Shown: one piece after another, positions 1 to 8,657 of the stretch | How the letters are laid out: every line of letters starts with the position of its first letter | Position numbering within the stretch: the first letter of the stretch is position 1 | NCBI GenBank assembly: GCA_043744275.1 | Contig: JAYTUY010000012.1 | Location: forward strand, 45,486-109,485 | DNA length: 64,000 nucleotides | Origin: JAAFJT01 sp043744275 | GTDB lineage: Bacteria; Bacteroidota; Bacteroidia; Chitinophagales; Saprospiraceae | Reading direction: 5' to 3' | Program-made: the position numbers and the translations under genes | The notes under the pieces: model-generated | Seen by the model: the letters and a program-made list of their open reading frames with translations, nothing else | Told to the model about the DNA's origin: nothing | The model's database searches: none

Positions 1-891
1 CATAATTTCGTCATTGGCTAAAACAGCCGATACAGGAAACACGCCGCCTGATAATGCTTTCCCAAGTATCAAAATGTCGGGTTTTACTGAGGGGGTGTTT
101 TCACAACCGTTTTTACAATCACAATTGCCGCAAGTTGCTAATAATCTGCCTGTACGAGCGATGCCTGTTTGGATTTCATCAGCTATAAAAAGAACATTAT
201 GCTGATTACATAATTGCTGAACACCTGGCAAATAATTATCATCTGGCACCACCACGCCTGCTTCACCTTGAATAGGTTCGACTATAAATCCTGCTATATT
301 TTTATTACGCTCTAAAATTTCCTTCAAAGCATTTAAGTCATTATAAGCAATCGTTTCGATACCGCCCATAAACGGACCAAATCCTGTGCGGCTACTTGGA
401 TCGGTTGAAGCAGAAACGACAGACAGCGTTCTACCATGAAAATTACCCTTTGCGAAGATAATAACTGCTTGATTTTCAGCAATACCTTTCACTTGATATG
501 CCCATTTGCGGCAGAGTTTCATAGCCGTTTCGACGGCTTCCACACCTGAATTCATTAAAAGCACTTTGTCAAAATTGAAGAGTTGAGTCATATATTCTTC
601 AAACTCACCGAGCAAACTGCTGTGAAAAGCCCTTGATGTGAGGGTTAGTTTTTCAGCTTGATTTTTCAAGGCTTGAATAATTCTGGGATGGCAATGACCT
701 TGATTGACCGCAGAGTAGGCAGATAAAAAATCGAAATATTTTTTCCCTTCAACGTCCCAAACAAACACCCCTTCGCCACGCTCTAACACGACAGGCAATG
801 GGTGATAATTGTGAGCACCATATTTATTTTCTTTCTCTATCGCCGTTTCAGTTTTGCTCAGAGAAGTATTTAAAGTCATGACCTGTTCCAT
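1..891 (-). CDS. rocD: ornithine--oxo-acid aminotransferase, C-terminal part outside window
   Basis: A class III PLP-dependent aminotransferase, read leftward from ATG at 891-889 and running off the left end of the window. The N-terminus begins MEQVMTLNTSLSK. Visible landmarks are the YGAHNYHPLPVVLERGEG region, the NSGVEAVETAMKL cofactor-phosphate loop, IVEPIQGEAG, the PLP-carboxylate motif IADEIQTGIARTG and the Schiff-base lysine in ILGKALSGG (codon at 58-60). This order and these motifs match ornithine aminotransferase, which converts ornithine and 2-oxoglutarate to glutamate semialdehyde and glutamate. Between the IARTG motif and KPDILILG there is a Cys-rich stretch (CGNCDCKNGCENTPSV) that contains one copy of the window-wide repeat word. 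An Lrp-type gene lies divergently upstream and is a likely regulator. Confidence 0.9.
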   Translation of the reverse strand, partial: MEQVMTLNTSLSKTETAIEKENKYGAHNYHPLPVVLERGEGVFVWDVEGKKYFDFLSAYSAVNQGHCHPRIIQALKNQAEKLTLTSRAFHSSLLGEFEEYMTQLFNFDKVLLMNSGVEAVETAMKLCRKWAYQVKGIAENQAVIIFAKGNFHGRTLSVVSASTDPSSRTGFGPFMGGIETIAYNDLNALKEILERNKNIAGFIVEPIQGEAGVVVPDDNYLPGVQQLCNQHNVLFIADEIQTGIARTGRLLATCGNCDCKNGCENTPSVKPDILILGKALSGGVFPVSAVLANDEIM

Positions 892-935
892 AATTTGTGT
901 ATTTTTAATTGAAAGAAAAAATTAAATTTAATGTG

Positions 936-967
936 CAAAATTAGGGTAATATTTTTGCTTAGCCAAA
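936..967 (-). promoter_or_regulatory. promoter of the aminotransferase gene
   Basis: On the minus strand there is TAATTTTG (943-936), matching the Bacteroidota -7 element TAnnTTTG, with TTTG (967-964) 20 nt upstream as the -33 element. It lies about 45 nt before the ATG at 891. Confidence 0.55.
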
Positions 968-980
968 TATTCATTTAAAT

Positions 981-1039
981 TTGACTTTTATTTTAAATAA
1001 AATAAGTCATATTTATTATTTTAAATAAAAAATAAGTCA
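981..1039. promoter_or_regulatory. candidate Lrp operator between rocD and lrp
   Basis: The stretch has a TGACTT at 982-987 and two AATAAGTCA words at 1001-1009 and 1031-1039, each preceded by TTTTAAATAAA. The first two make an imperfect palindrome centred on TTTTAAATAAAA, the last is a direct repeat. AT-rich spaced half-sites of this kind suit an Lrp/AsnC octamer. Binding by the adjacent regulator is inferred. Confidence 0.45.
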
Positions 1040-1049
1040 AAATAAATTA

Positions 1050-1511
1050 ATGAATACGATGGAAAATTTAGACGATTTTGACATTCAGATACTCCGCCAG
1101 CTTGAGATTGATGGCAGGAAAGCCTTCTCAGCTATTGCAACTGAACTGGGTATTTCTAATACAATGGTGCATCAACGCGTGAATAGGCTCACAGAGCAAG
1201 GAATACTGAGGGGTATCAAACCCGTATTGGACGAGAAGAAAATTGGCTACGATTGGGGTGCATTCACAGGCATCACTTTAGAAAAAGACCATGATTCGGA
1301 GCGGATTATCGAGGCACTTAAAAATATTCCTGAGGTAACGGAGTGCTATTATATCACAGGCACTTACACGCTCTACCTTCGCATCATCGCCAAAAATCAC
1401 GAAGATATGCGGCGAATATTGTATGACAAAATAGATAATATTTCGGGCATCGCTAAAACTGATTCGATTATAGAACTCGGTTGTGCTTTCAAAAGAAATA
1501 TCGTCTTATAA
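1050..1511 (+). CDS. Lrp/AsnC family transcriptional regulator
   Basis: A 153-aa protein of normal Lrp length. Residues ~6-60 form the N-terminal winged helix (LDDFDIQILRQLEIDGRKAF, then the recognition helix ISNTMVHQRVNRL). Residues ~70-150 form the RAM ligand-binding domain with VTECYYITGTYTLYLRI, the part of Lrp proteins that senses amino acids. It is divergent from ornithine aminotransferase with 158 nt between, the usual arrangement of a local Lrp-type regulator with its target. One copy of the repeat word (1205-1214) encodes ILRG in the linker between the two domains. A second in-frame ATG (1059) could also start the protein. Confidence 0.9.
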   Translation: MNTMENLDDFDIQILRQLEIDGRKAFSAIATELGISNTMVHQRVNRLTEQGILRGIKPVLDEKKIGYDWGAFTGITLEKDHDSERIIEALKNIPEVTECYYITGTYTLYLRIIAKNHEDMRRILYDKIDNISGIAKTDSIIELGCAFKRNIVL

Positions 1512-1587
1512 TTTCGGATTTGGGATTTGGGATTTCGGACACTTCTCGGGCGCGCCCGAAATCCGAAATCCGAAATACTGAGGGGGT
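1511..1587. repeat. 7-nt-unit hairpin ending in the repeat word
   Basis: Left arm 1511-1539 is built from ATTTCGG / ATTTGGG units; right arm 1554-1576 is built from the complementary CGAAATC units; the loop is GC-rich. The right foot runs straight into ACTGAGGGGGT at 1577-1587. It follows the lrp stop codon directly. The same design recurs at 57.7 and 61.0 kb. Confidence 0.75.
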
Positions 1588-2316
1588 AGGGCAGAAGTTA
1601 CTCTAACAGTCTAATGTCTATTTTTCTAAATTCTAAAATAACGGCACAAAAAAAACAGGGCGACAATTCGCTGAGCGAACGCACCCTGTATAACCCCAAA
1701 AAACCAAATGAAAACAATCTACATATAATAATCCTGAACTAAATCAGGAACATTAAAATCTTTTTATAATCTAACTACGCTATCTTTAACAAAAAAGATT
1801 TATAATAGTTGATTTTTTTTTTAATTAACAGAAATCTTATTTTCTGTTGTTGACATTTTGACGAGATAGCTTTTATAAGTCACATTTTCCTTAGAAAAAA
1901 AACTAAAAAAATTTTATAAAACAAATTTAGGTAAAAAAATAATTACACACAAATTTTTTTATTAAATATTCAGTCTCTTTTTTTATATCTTTTAACTGAT
2001 TTAGGGTAAAAATGAAAAATAAATATTCAAGTGCTATCATTAAATATGATACAAAGATAAGTCACATTTTTTAAATTTTCATCATAATTTAGTCAAAAAA
2101 ATGTTAATGCACTTAAATATTAACATTTTTTTGATTTTGATAAATTCTATTAAATCATTTAATATTTTGAAATTTCGTCTAAAAAAGAAATTTATTTTAG
2201 ATAAATACTTTGAAAAGCGATTTTTATTCTAAATTCGCTCCTCAAAGTTAGTGTCTTTTTAACAATTATTATTTGCGAAAATTCGCTTGAAAAATTTTTA
2301 AACAACCAATTTTAAT
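1588..2316. other. 729-nt AT-rich intergenic region
   Basis: No convincing ORF. It holds a hairpin at 1656-1690 (ACAGGG...CCCTGT) that is followed by a T-run when read on the minus strand, two identical 14-nt words ATAAGTCACATTTT at 1875-1888 and 2057-2070, and minus-strand -7-like elements TATCTTTG (2059-2052) and TAACTTTG (2250-2243). A leftward untranslated transcript from about 2047 to the hairpin at 1656 is possible but unproven. Confidence 0.4.
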
Positions 2317-3993
2317 ATGCAAACAGGTCTCCAAACTTTAGATTATTTCGTTTTTCTCTTTTATTTTATCGTGGTAGCCACTTATGGTTATTGGATTTAT
2401 AATCGCAAAAAAAAGGCTGAAACAAGTTCAGCAGATTATTTTCTCGCTGAAGGCTCGCTCACTTGGTGGGCTATCGGTGCTTCGCTCATCGCATCCAATA
2501 TTTCTGCCGAGCAGTTTATCGGGATGAGTGGTAATGGTTTTAAAATGGGTTTAGCCATTGCCACCTACGAATGGATGGCAGCGGCAACGCTTATGATTGT
2601 CGCCATTTTCTTCATGCCAATCTATTTGAAAAACCATATTTTCACGATGCCTCAGTTTCTTGAAAAAAGATACGATAGTCGCGTGAGTATGGTGATGGCG
2701 ATATTTTGGCTTTTATTGTATGTTGTCGTGAACTTGACTGCTATCTTATATTTAGGTGCTTTAGCGGTTAATTCTATTTCAGGCATCAACTTCACTGTTT
2801 GTATGCTTGGATTGGCACTATTTGCTTTGTTCATTACGCTCGGTGGTATGAAAGTCATTGGCTACACCGACGTTGTTCAAGTTGTTTTCCTCATCATTGG
2901 CGGTTTAGCGACCACTTATTTAGCAGTCAATATGGTGTCTAAAGAATTTGGCGTGGATGGTGTCATGGGTGGATTGGGTGTGATGATGGACAAAACGCCA
3001 GACCATTTTCATATGGTTTTTGACAAATCGAATCCTAACTATATGAGCCTTCCTGGCTTGAGTATTTTGATTGGCGGTATGTGGATTATCAACCTCAACT
3101 ATTGGGGTTGCAATCAATACATTACGCAGCGGGCACTTGGGGCGGATTTGAAAACGGCTCGGAGCGGTATCCTTTTCGCTGCATTTTTGAAATTGCTCAT
3201 GCCAGTTATTGTGGTTTTGCCTGGTATTGCTGCATTTGTATTGCATCAAAAAGGTTTATTGCAATCAGAAATGTTAGGAAAAGATGGTTCATTATCTCAA
3301 GACAATGCGTACCCTGTGATGATGAATTTATTGGGTCCAGGTCTGAAAGGTTTGGCTTTTGCTGCCTTGACAGCCGCTATTGTTGCATCGTTAGCGGGCA
3401 AAGCCAACTCGATTTCGACTATTTTTACTTTAGATATTTATAAAAAAGTAATTAATAAAGATGCTGATGAAAAGCAATTGGTGAGCGTAGGACGCACTGC
3501 TATTATTGTCTCTCTCATTCTTGCGGTTATCATTTCGCCGTTTATGGGCATCGATAAAAAAGGTGGTTTCGAGTTTATTCAAGAATATACGGGCTTCTTA
3601 TCTCCTGGTATTTTCGCCATGTTCATTTTAGGTTTCTTCTGGAAACGCACGACAGCAAATGCCGCTTTATTCGCAACATTGGGCGGTTTTATCATGTCGT
3701 GCATATTTAAGGCATTGCCTAATTTTATGGATTTATCAGGATTAGCGAATTTAGGTTTTGCAGCGCTTAATGATAAAGGTGTATATGAAATTCCTTTTAT
3801 TGACCGTATGGGTTTCGTATTTGTTCTTTCTGTTATCGGTATGGTTATCATTAGTCTTTCCGATGAGAAGAGCAAAAACAATCCAAAAGGCTTGGAAATC
3901 GACTCATCTATGTTCAAAATGTCGAATGGTTTTGCTGCAGGTGCTTTAATCGTTTTAGGTATTTTAGCTGCACTTTATACTATTTTTTGGTAG
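2317..3993 (+). CDS. sodium:solute symporter family (SSS, SGLT-like)
   Basis: A 558-aa integral membrane protein with roughly 13-14 hydrophobic segments, starting LDYFVFLFYFIVVATYGYWIY and continuing with SADYFLAEGSLTWWAIGASLIASNISAEQFIG, a hallmark of the vSGLT-like branch of the SSS family. The segment GGMKVIGYTDVVQVVFL is also typical, and the protein ends in a hydrophobic helix. These carriers couple uptake of sugars or related solutes to the sodium gradient. The substrate cannot be read from sequence. It is monocistronic with a strong terminator at 4026. It has no copy of the repeat word, like several other highly conserved genes here. Confidence 0.88.
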   Translation: MQTGLQTLDYFVFLFYFIVVATYGYWIYNRKKKAETSSADYFLAEGSLTWWAIGASLIASNISAEQFIGMSGNGFKMGLAIATYEWMAAATLMIVAIFFMPIYLKNHIFTMPQFLEKRYDSRVSMVMAIFWLLLYVVVNLTAILYLGALAVNSISGINFTVCMLGLALFALFITLGGMKVIGYTDVVQVVFLIIGGLATTYLAVNMVSKEFGVDGVMGGLGVMMDKTPDHFHMVFDKSNPNYMSLPGLSILIGGMWIINLNYWGCNQYITQRALGADLKTARSGILFAAFLKLLMPVIVVLPGIAAFVLHQKGLLQSEMLGKDGSLSQDNAYPVMMNLLGPGLKGLAFAALTAAIVASLAGKANSISTIFTLDIYKKVINKDADEKQLVSVGRTAIIVSLILAVIISPFMGIDKKGGFEFIQEYTGFLSPGIFAMFILGFFWKRTTANAALFATLGGFIMSCIFKALPNFMDLSGLANLGFAALNDKGVYEIPFIDRMGFVFVLSVIGMVIISLSDEKSKNNPKGLEIDSSMFKMSNGFAAGALIVLGILAALYTIFW

Positions 3994-4025
3994 AATTTAT
4001 CTTAAAAAATAACGTTTTAGAATCA

Positions 4026-4062
4026 AAAACCCGAATCGCAATCGAATGCTTTTCGGGTTTTT
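4026..4062 (+). terminator. terminator of the symporter gene
   Basis: The arms AAAACCCGAA and TTCGGGTTTTT surround a short loop and end in T-rich sequence, 33 nt after the symporter stop. Confidence 0.8.
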
Positions 4063-4082
4063 AATTTTTAATAAATATAAAA

Positions 4083-4131
4083 GTCAACACCTAAATTGGT
4101 AAAATTCGTAAATTCGTTAAATTCGCGGCTT
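4083..4131. repeat. dispersed ATTCG-rich repeat, copy 1
   Basis: The stretch ACACCTAAATTGGT followed by AATTCG / AAATTCG / TAAATTCG units and GGC resembles 62530-62580, where the order (ACACCTACATAAATTAGTG, then AATTCG units and ATTCGTGG) is the same. It precedes murF here and paaZ there. Confidence 0.5.
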
Positions 4132-4164
4132 CCTAAACGTAATAGCTATAATTCAAAGTTTAAA

Positions 4165-5505
4165 ATGATAGAAAATCTCTATAAAATATTTCAAGAATAC
4201 CAGACCGTCACGACCGATACCCGTCAAATTACTGAGGGGTGCATCTTTTTTGCACTCAAAGGCGATACCTTCGATGGGAATGTTTTCGCAGAAAAAGCCT
4301 TAGAATTGGGAGCAATATGCGCCGTTATTGACAATATTAGCTTCAAAAAAGATGATCGCTACTTTTTAGTGGACGATGTTTTGACCGCACTCCAAGATTT
4401 GGCAAGGCATCATCGCCGCCAATTTGATTTCCCAATTATCGCTATTACAGGCTCAAACGGAAAGACAACCACGAAAGAATTAATGGCTGCCGTAATGTCG
4501 AGTCAATACAATACTCATTTTACAAAAGGCAATTTTAATAACCATATTGGCGTGCCGTTGACCCTTCTGCAACTCAATGCTGATCATGAAGTCGCCATCA
4601 TCGAAATGGGGGCGAACCACCAAGGGGAGATTGATTTATTGTGCAGAATAGCCGAGCCAACACATGGCTTAATCACCAATATGGGCAAAGCGCATTTAGA
4701 AGGTTTTGGCGGTTTTGAAGGGGTGAAAAAAGGGAAATCTGAGATGTATCGTTGGCTTGAAATGCATCTTGGCACTATTTTCTTGAATCAAGATGAGCCA
4801 TATTTAATGGAATGCCTACCTCAAAGTGCCTCACGTGTCATAACATACTGCCTCAGCCATGCACCCTCTATGACTACCCCTCAGTATGAAATCACTTTGG
4901 AGGCTTCAAAAGGCTTTTTGAAAGTCGGTTTTCTTAATTCAAAAGGTGAAATGGTGTATGCCACGACCAATTTAATCGGCGAATATAATTTTGCGAACAT
5001 CGCTACGGCAGTGGCAGTCGGTAAATATTTTAAAGTACCGACAAGCAAAATTAAAAATGCTTTAGAAAATTATGTGCCCAGCATGAATCGTTCTCAACTC
5101 ATGGAATATAAGGGCGCAACGCTCATTATGGATGCTTACAATGCCAATCCATCGAGCATGAAACAAGCTCTTTTGAATCTTTCAAAAATGCCTCAAACCT
5201 ATAAAATTGCCATCATCGGCGATATGCGCGAACTCGGAGAGGAAAGTTTGAGAGAACATATTTCTATTTTAGAATTGGCTAAGTCATTGAATTTCAATGA
5301 GTTAGTAACAGTTGGACATGAATTTGGAAGAGTAAATATTGTCACTGCGAGCGGAGCGTGGCAGGAGGGGGTACATTTTGATGAAACTGAAAACGCCATG
5401 CAATGGTTTCAAAACAAAAAGTTTGAAAACGAAACTTGCATTTTAATCAAAGGCTCAAGGGGCATGAAATTAGAAACTTTATTAGAAAAACCGCAAACCC
5501 ACTGA
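4165..5505 (+). CDS. murF: UDP-N-acetylmuramoyl-tripeptide--D-alanyl-D-alanine ligase
   Basis: Mur ligase of 446 aa. It adds D-Ala-D-Ala to the UDP-MurNAc tripeptide in the cytoplasm, the last soluble step of peptidoglycan precursor synthesis. Residues ~10-80 are the substrate-binding N-domain (TVTTDTRQITEG, FFALKG). The ATP loop is GSNGKTTT at ~96-103, followed by HFTKGNFNNHIGVPLTLL and the EMGANHQGEI motif. The C-domain carries DAYNANPSSM and IGDMRELGE. I use ATG 4165 because the 23 residues of the longer frame (from 4096) are encoded by the ATTCG repeat and look non-native. Two repeat words lie inside, at 4231 (TEG) and 4876 (PQY). The 3' end overlaps the convergent gene by 24 nt. Confidence 0.93.
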   Translation: MIENLYKIFQEYQTVTTDTRQITEGCIFFALKGDTFDGNVFAEKALELGAICAVIDNISFKKDDRYFLVDDVLTALQDLARHHRRQFDFPIIAITGSNGKTTTKELMAAVMSSQYNTHFTKGNFNNHIGVPLTLLQLNADHEVAIIEMGANHQGEIDLLCRIAEPTHGLITNMGKAHLEGFGGFEGVKKGKSEMYRWLEMHLGTIFLNQDEPYLMECLPQSASRVITYCLSHAPSMTTPQYEITLEASKGFLKVGFLNSKGEMVYATTNLIGEYNFANIATAVAVGKYFKVPTSKIKNALENYVPSMNRSQLMEYKGATLIMDAYNANPSSMKQALLNLSKMPQTYKIAIIGDMRELGEESLREHISILELAKSLNFNELVTVGHEFGRVNIVTASGAWQEGVHFDETENAMQWFQNKKFENETCILIKGSRGMKLETLLEKPQTH

Positions 5506-7338
5506 CCAGCCCCACCACTCATATTTATCGCCTGAAAGTTTGGCTTTTTCAGGGATAAGGTTCTTTTTTATCATTGAAATATCATTTGCAGTTTGATTTT
5601 TTGAATTAAGAAAATAGGTATTCCAAGTAGGGGCAAAGCCAATTCCAACCCGCTTCGTAATTTGTAAATTGAGGGCAGGAGCCAAGCGAACCAAACCACC
5701 TCGATTTTCAAAAAGCGGGTCAATCCAATAGCGATGTGCCGTAGCATCCAAAGTGAGGGCTACTGTTTTGCCAAACCAAATACTCGTGCCTAAGCCCATG
5801 CCACCGCTCAAAATATTGGTTTTTTGACCGAGTTGAGGTTGCCCACCCAAAGCATAAATAGTATAAAACCAGCGAGTGCCTGTGCGGAAAGAAATATTGC
5901 CATAAGTGACATCATTGCTCGAAAATTCAAGCACATGATAGCCTTTTTTGACAATATTAATCAAACCCAACAGCACCCCATCCGCCGTATCTGCTCTATT
6001 AATCAAGCCAATTTGAAGACCCCTCAGTCTATTCGCATGATTAATCAAACCAATTTGGATGCCTACTGTATCAGCTTTATTACCCACCGCAGCCGCTTGG
6101 AAAAAAGTGCGTCCTTCTGCCGTTTTGTTGTACATGCCAGCCACTTGAAAAACGCCTCTGCTACCTATCTCTGCATAATTATTAATGCCTGAAATTTGGA
6201 GACCCCTCAGTATTGTATCTGAATAATTTGTAATGCCACCTACTTGAAAACCACTCACTTTCCTCGTCCGATTGATAATAGCAGAGGCTTGAATTCCTTT
6301 CATATTCCCTTTGACAATATTAAAAAGTGACGCCAATTGCACACCTTTTACATCGCCTTGACTGATATTTCCCACGCCCGCTACCTCCATTTTATTATTT
6401 CCCTTTGAGTAACCGACCGTCGCATTTACTGACCAATCATTGACCACGTTGCCACTCAAAGCCAAGTTTGTACCCACGTAAGGCGCGAGCGACGCTTGCC
6501 ATTTTCTACTGAGGGGTTCTTGAATATTCAGTTCATTGATGCGCTGAAGTTCACTCACAGTCCGTCGAATGGCTTGATTGATTTGCAAATTGGAAATAAG
6601 CGTTTGCTCTGTAAAATCTTCGGTTTTAGGCGTTTTTTCTACAATTTCATCACTATTTGCTTGTATTTCTCTCGATTCAACCTCTATTTTAGGCAGTAAA
6701 GACACATCAATATTTTGAGGGCTTGCTTTTTCACTTCGCACTTGCAGAACTGTATCGCCATAATTATAGCGAGCGATGGAGAGTTGTTGAATGGGTTTGC
6801 GAGTAATAATTTCATAATAGCCCGCGCTATCCGTTGTCGCTGAAGCCAGCGTTTTTTTATCGTAAACCGTCACGTTCGATAGCTTTTTACCCGTTTTTTT
6901 ATCGCTGATATAGCCGCCAATGAGTTGCTCATCGGCTTTGAGTTTTTGAATAATCAGATAATTGCCTTTTTCTTTAAATTGAAAATTATTGCCCAAAAGA
7001 TTGGTCAAAACAGTCCGCACTTTTTCAGATTCGACACTCAACGATACTTTTTTTTCAGCATTAAATATATGGGCATTGTAAGAAAAATAGAAACCTGCTT
7101 GAGTAGAAATATCTTTCAAAACATCGCCCAAAGGCATATTGACAACCCTAATCGTCACGCTTCGTTCAAGTATAGGAGCAGCCATACCCCCCTCAGTCAT
7201 GCTTTCAGTGAGCGCATTTTGCGCCATCACGCTATGCGTGGCTTGATGGCGCGTTTGCGCCATATTTTTGCTAAAAAGAGAGTAAAAAGTCGTTGAAAAA
7301 AATAGAATCAAGGGCAACAAGTGTTTGTTTTTTCTCAT
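5482..7338 (-). CDS. STN-domain and carboxypeptidase-regulatory-like surface protein
   Basis: A 618-aa exported protein. Residues 1-27 look like a signal peptide. Residues ~60-130 match an STN (secretin/TonB N-terminal) domain (VTIRVVNMPLGDVLKDISTQAGFYFSYN), and ~137-210 a CarboxypepD_reg-like beta sandwich (IGGYISDKKTGKKLSNVTVYD). Residues ~310-460 are about nine 15-22-aa repeats of the form GxQ(I/V)xGxxN, the pattern of LA_2272-type surface repeats, and the C-terminus ends in aromatic LRFF as outer-membrane barrels do. It lies behind ECF sigma and FecR genes and takes the place a TonB-dependent transducer normally occupies, so a role in surface signalling is inferred. It holds four repeat words (6019, 6202, 6508, 7186). 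Its ligand is unknown. Confidence 0.75.
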   Translation of the reverse strand: MRKNKHLLPLILFFSTTFYSLFSKNMAQTRHQATHSVMAQNALTESMTEGGMAAPILERSVTIRVVNMPLGDVLKDISTQAGFYFSYNAHIFNAEKKVSLSVESEKVRTVLTNLLGNNFQFKEKGNYLIIQKLKADEQLIGGYISDKKTGKKLSNVTVYDKKTLASATTDSAGYYEIITRKPIQQLSIARYNYGDTVLQVRSEKASPQNIDVSLLPKIEVESREIQANSDEIVEKTPKTEDFTEQTLISNLQINQAIRRTVSELQRINELNIQEPLSRKWQASLAPYVGTNLALSGNVVNDWSVNATVGYSKGNNKMEVAGVGNISQGDVKGVQLASLFNIVKGNMKGIQASAIINRTRKVSGFQVGGITNYSDTILRGLQISGINNYAEIGSRGVFQVAGMYNKTAEGRTFFQAAAVGNKADTVGIQIGLINHANRLRGLQIGLINRADTADGVLLGLINIVKKGYHVLEFSSNDVTYGNISFRTGTRWFYTIYALGGQPQLGQKTNILSGGMGLGTSIWFGKTVALTLDATAHRYWIDPLFENRGGLVRLAPALNLQITKRVGIGFAPTWNTYFLNSKNQTANDISMIKKNLIPEKAKLSGDKYEWWGWSVGLRFF

Positions 7339-7393
7339 AAAATTTTAATTTTCACTAAGAAAATCCCTAATAATCAAGGATTTGAATGTACAA

Positions 7394-7424
7394 AACCTAT
7401 AAGATTTTCAAAATCTTATAGGTT
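7394..7424. terminator. hairpin AACCTATAAGATTTT, repeat-like
   Basis: A perfect inverted repeat (AACCTATAAGATTTT and its complement, with no more than a 1-2 nt loop). The stem sequence is nearly that of the hairpin at 32989-33026, which suggests a repeated terminator-like element rather than a gene-specific one. Confidence 0.55.
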
Positions 7425-7503
7425 TGTAAAGTTTGCCAATAACTCGGGGTTGTATAATGAATTTTTTGATACTACGTATCAGCAGGAAATCTTAAATTCT
7501 GTG

Positions 7504-7620
7504 GTTATTATAAACATTTTGACTCTCCGAGTCATTTTAATTTTCGCTTTTAATGACTCGGAGAGTCAATATGTTTATAATAATCCGTATTAGAAAAGGC
7601 TCTTCCTGACACGGAGTGTC
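7504..7620. repeat. REP-like inverted repeats with GACTCTCCGAGTC cores
   Basis: GACTCTCCGAGTC at 7521-7533 and GACTCGGAGAGTC at 7555-7567 sit in two arms (about 7504-7536 and 7552-7584) that are inverted copies sharing TATTATAAACAT. A third small palindrome GACACGGAGTGTC is at 7608-7620. Together with the hairpin at 7394 they fill the 301-nt gap between FecR and the STN gene. Confidence 0.7.
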
Positions 7621-7639
7621 AACATATTTATTTAAATAT

Positions 7640-8635
7640 TTAATCACAACCCTTACCCCTAAGTATAATCCTATCTCCTTGCTTTTCAACCTCAATATTC
7701 ATGCTTTCGCCTATAATTTCATTAAAGAAAAACTCTAAATCCTGCCCTTCATAAACGGTTGTAATTTCACAGTTTTCAAGAGCAGACGACGCAATTTCTA
7801 TATTATGTCCAAACAATTTGTTTATTTTTTCGACTACGTTTTTCAGTTTTTCAGTCTCAAAATCCAAGCGACGCGTTTTATAAGCCGTGACATTTTTATC
7901 CGTATTATCACTTTCTTCAAATGATGCTGTCAAAATATCATAAACCGCTTTCTGTCCTTTTGTCAATCGAAGCCCAGCACCTTGCCCTTTCACCTCCACA
8001 ATCCCTTCTTCAACGACAACAATTACTTTATTGGGTTGCGACAAATTATCAATATTAAATGCAGTGCCGACTACTTTAACCTCTAAAGTTTTGACCTCAA
8101 TCACAAACGGTTTTTCAATATCATGCGCTACGGCGAAATAAGCCTCGCCCACCATTTTCACACGGCGTACAGTCTTAGAAAATGAAGTTGAAATACTTGA
8201 TTTTTTATTCAAAGTAATGACTGAACCGTCTGCTAAAGTTTCTGTTTTCACTGTTGTTTCAGCCATATATTTCTGCTCAATCGGCTTGTTTTTTTCAATA
8301 AAAACCAAGTAAGCTGTGGTTAAAAATGCAACGGCTGCCGCTATTTTTAAAATATTATTTATTGATAACCACTTGATTGTCAATGGTTTAGGTGCATGAA
8401 TCTGATTTTGAACCTTTGCCCAAGCCACATCAGTATCTACTGCCATAGAGCCTGAATACTCAGGGGGCAAAGCATCACCCGCCTTCGTCCACAACTGTTT
8501 CAAATCGTCGAAGTACTGCCGATTTTCGCTGGCAGCATCCAGCCATTGACTCAGTTTTTCCTTGTCTATGACTGTCGCTTCATCGGTCAAAACTTTGCCG
8601 ATGAGGTCATCTATTTCAGGTAAAAATGCGTTCAT
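7640..8635 (-). CDS. FecR family anti-sigma factor
   Basis: A 331-aa inner-membrane regulator. Residues 1-95 are cytoplasmic and would hold the sigma factor. One membrane segment follows (~96-112, ILKIAAAVAFLTTAYLVFI). Residues ~125-225 are the periplasmic FecR domain (TLADGSVITLNKKSSIS, GEAYFAVAHDIEKPFVIE, VVGTAFNI). Residues ~255-325 resemble DUF4974 (LDFETEKLKNVVEKINKLFGHNIEI). Such proteins pass a signal from an outer-membrane protein to an ECF sigma factor. It sits 22 nt downstream of the sigma gene in the same orientation. Confidence 0.92.
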   Translation of the reverse strand: MNAFLPEIDDLIGKVLTDEATVIDKEKLSQWLDAASENRQYFDDLKQLWTKAGDALPPEYSGSMAVDTDVAWAKVQNQIHAPKPLTIKWLSINNILKIAAAVAFLTTAYLVFIEKNKPIEQKYMAETTVKTETLADGSVITLNKKSSISTSFSKTVRRVKMVGEAYFAVAHDIEKPFVIEVKTLEVKVVGTAFNIDNLSQPNKVIVVVEEGIVEVKGQGAGLRLTKGQKAVYDILTASFEESDNTDKNVTAYKTRRLDFETEKLKNVVEKINKLFGHNIEIASSALENCEITTVYEGQDLEFFFNEIIGESMNIEVEKQGDRIILRGKGCD

Positions 8636-8657
8636 TTTTATTTATTTTGAATCCTTT

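Noticed and set aside
4096..4164. An N-terminal extension of murF
   Set aside because: Encoded by the ATTCG repeat; residues are not MurF-like.
8448..8467. TACTCAGGGGGC in fecR as another copy of the repeat word
   Set aside because: It has CTCAGG in place of CTGAGG; left out of the count.
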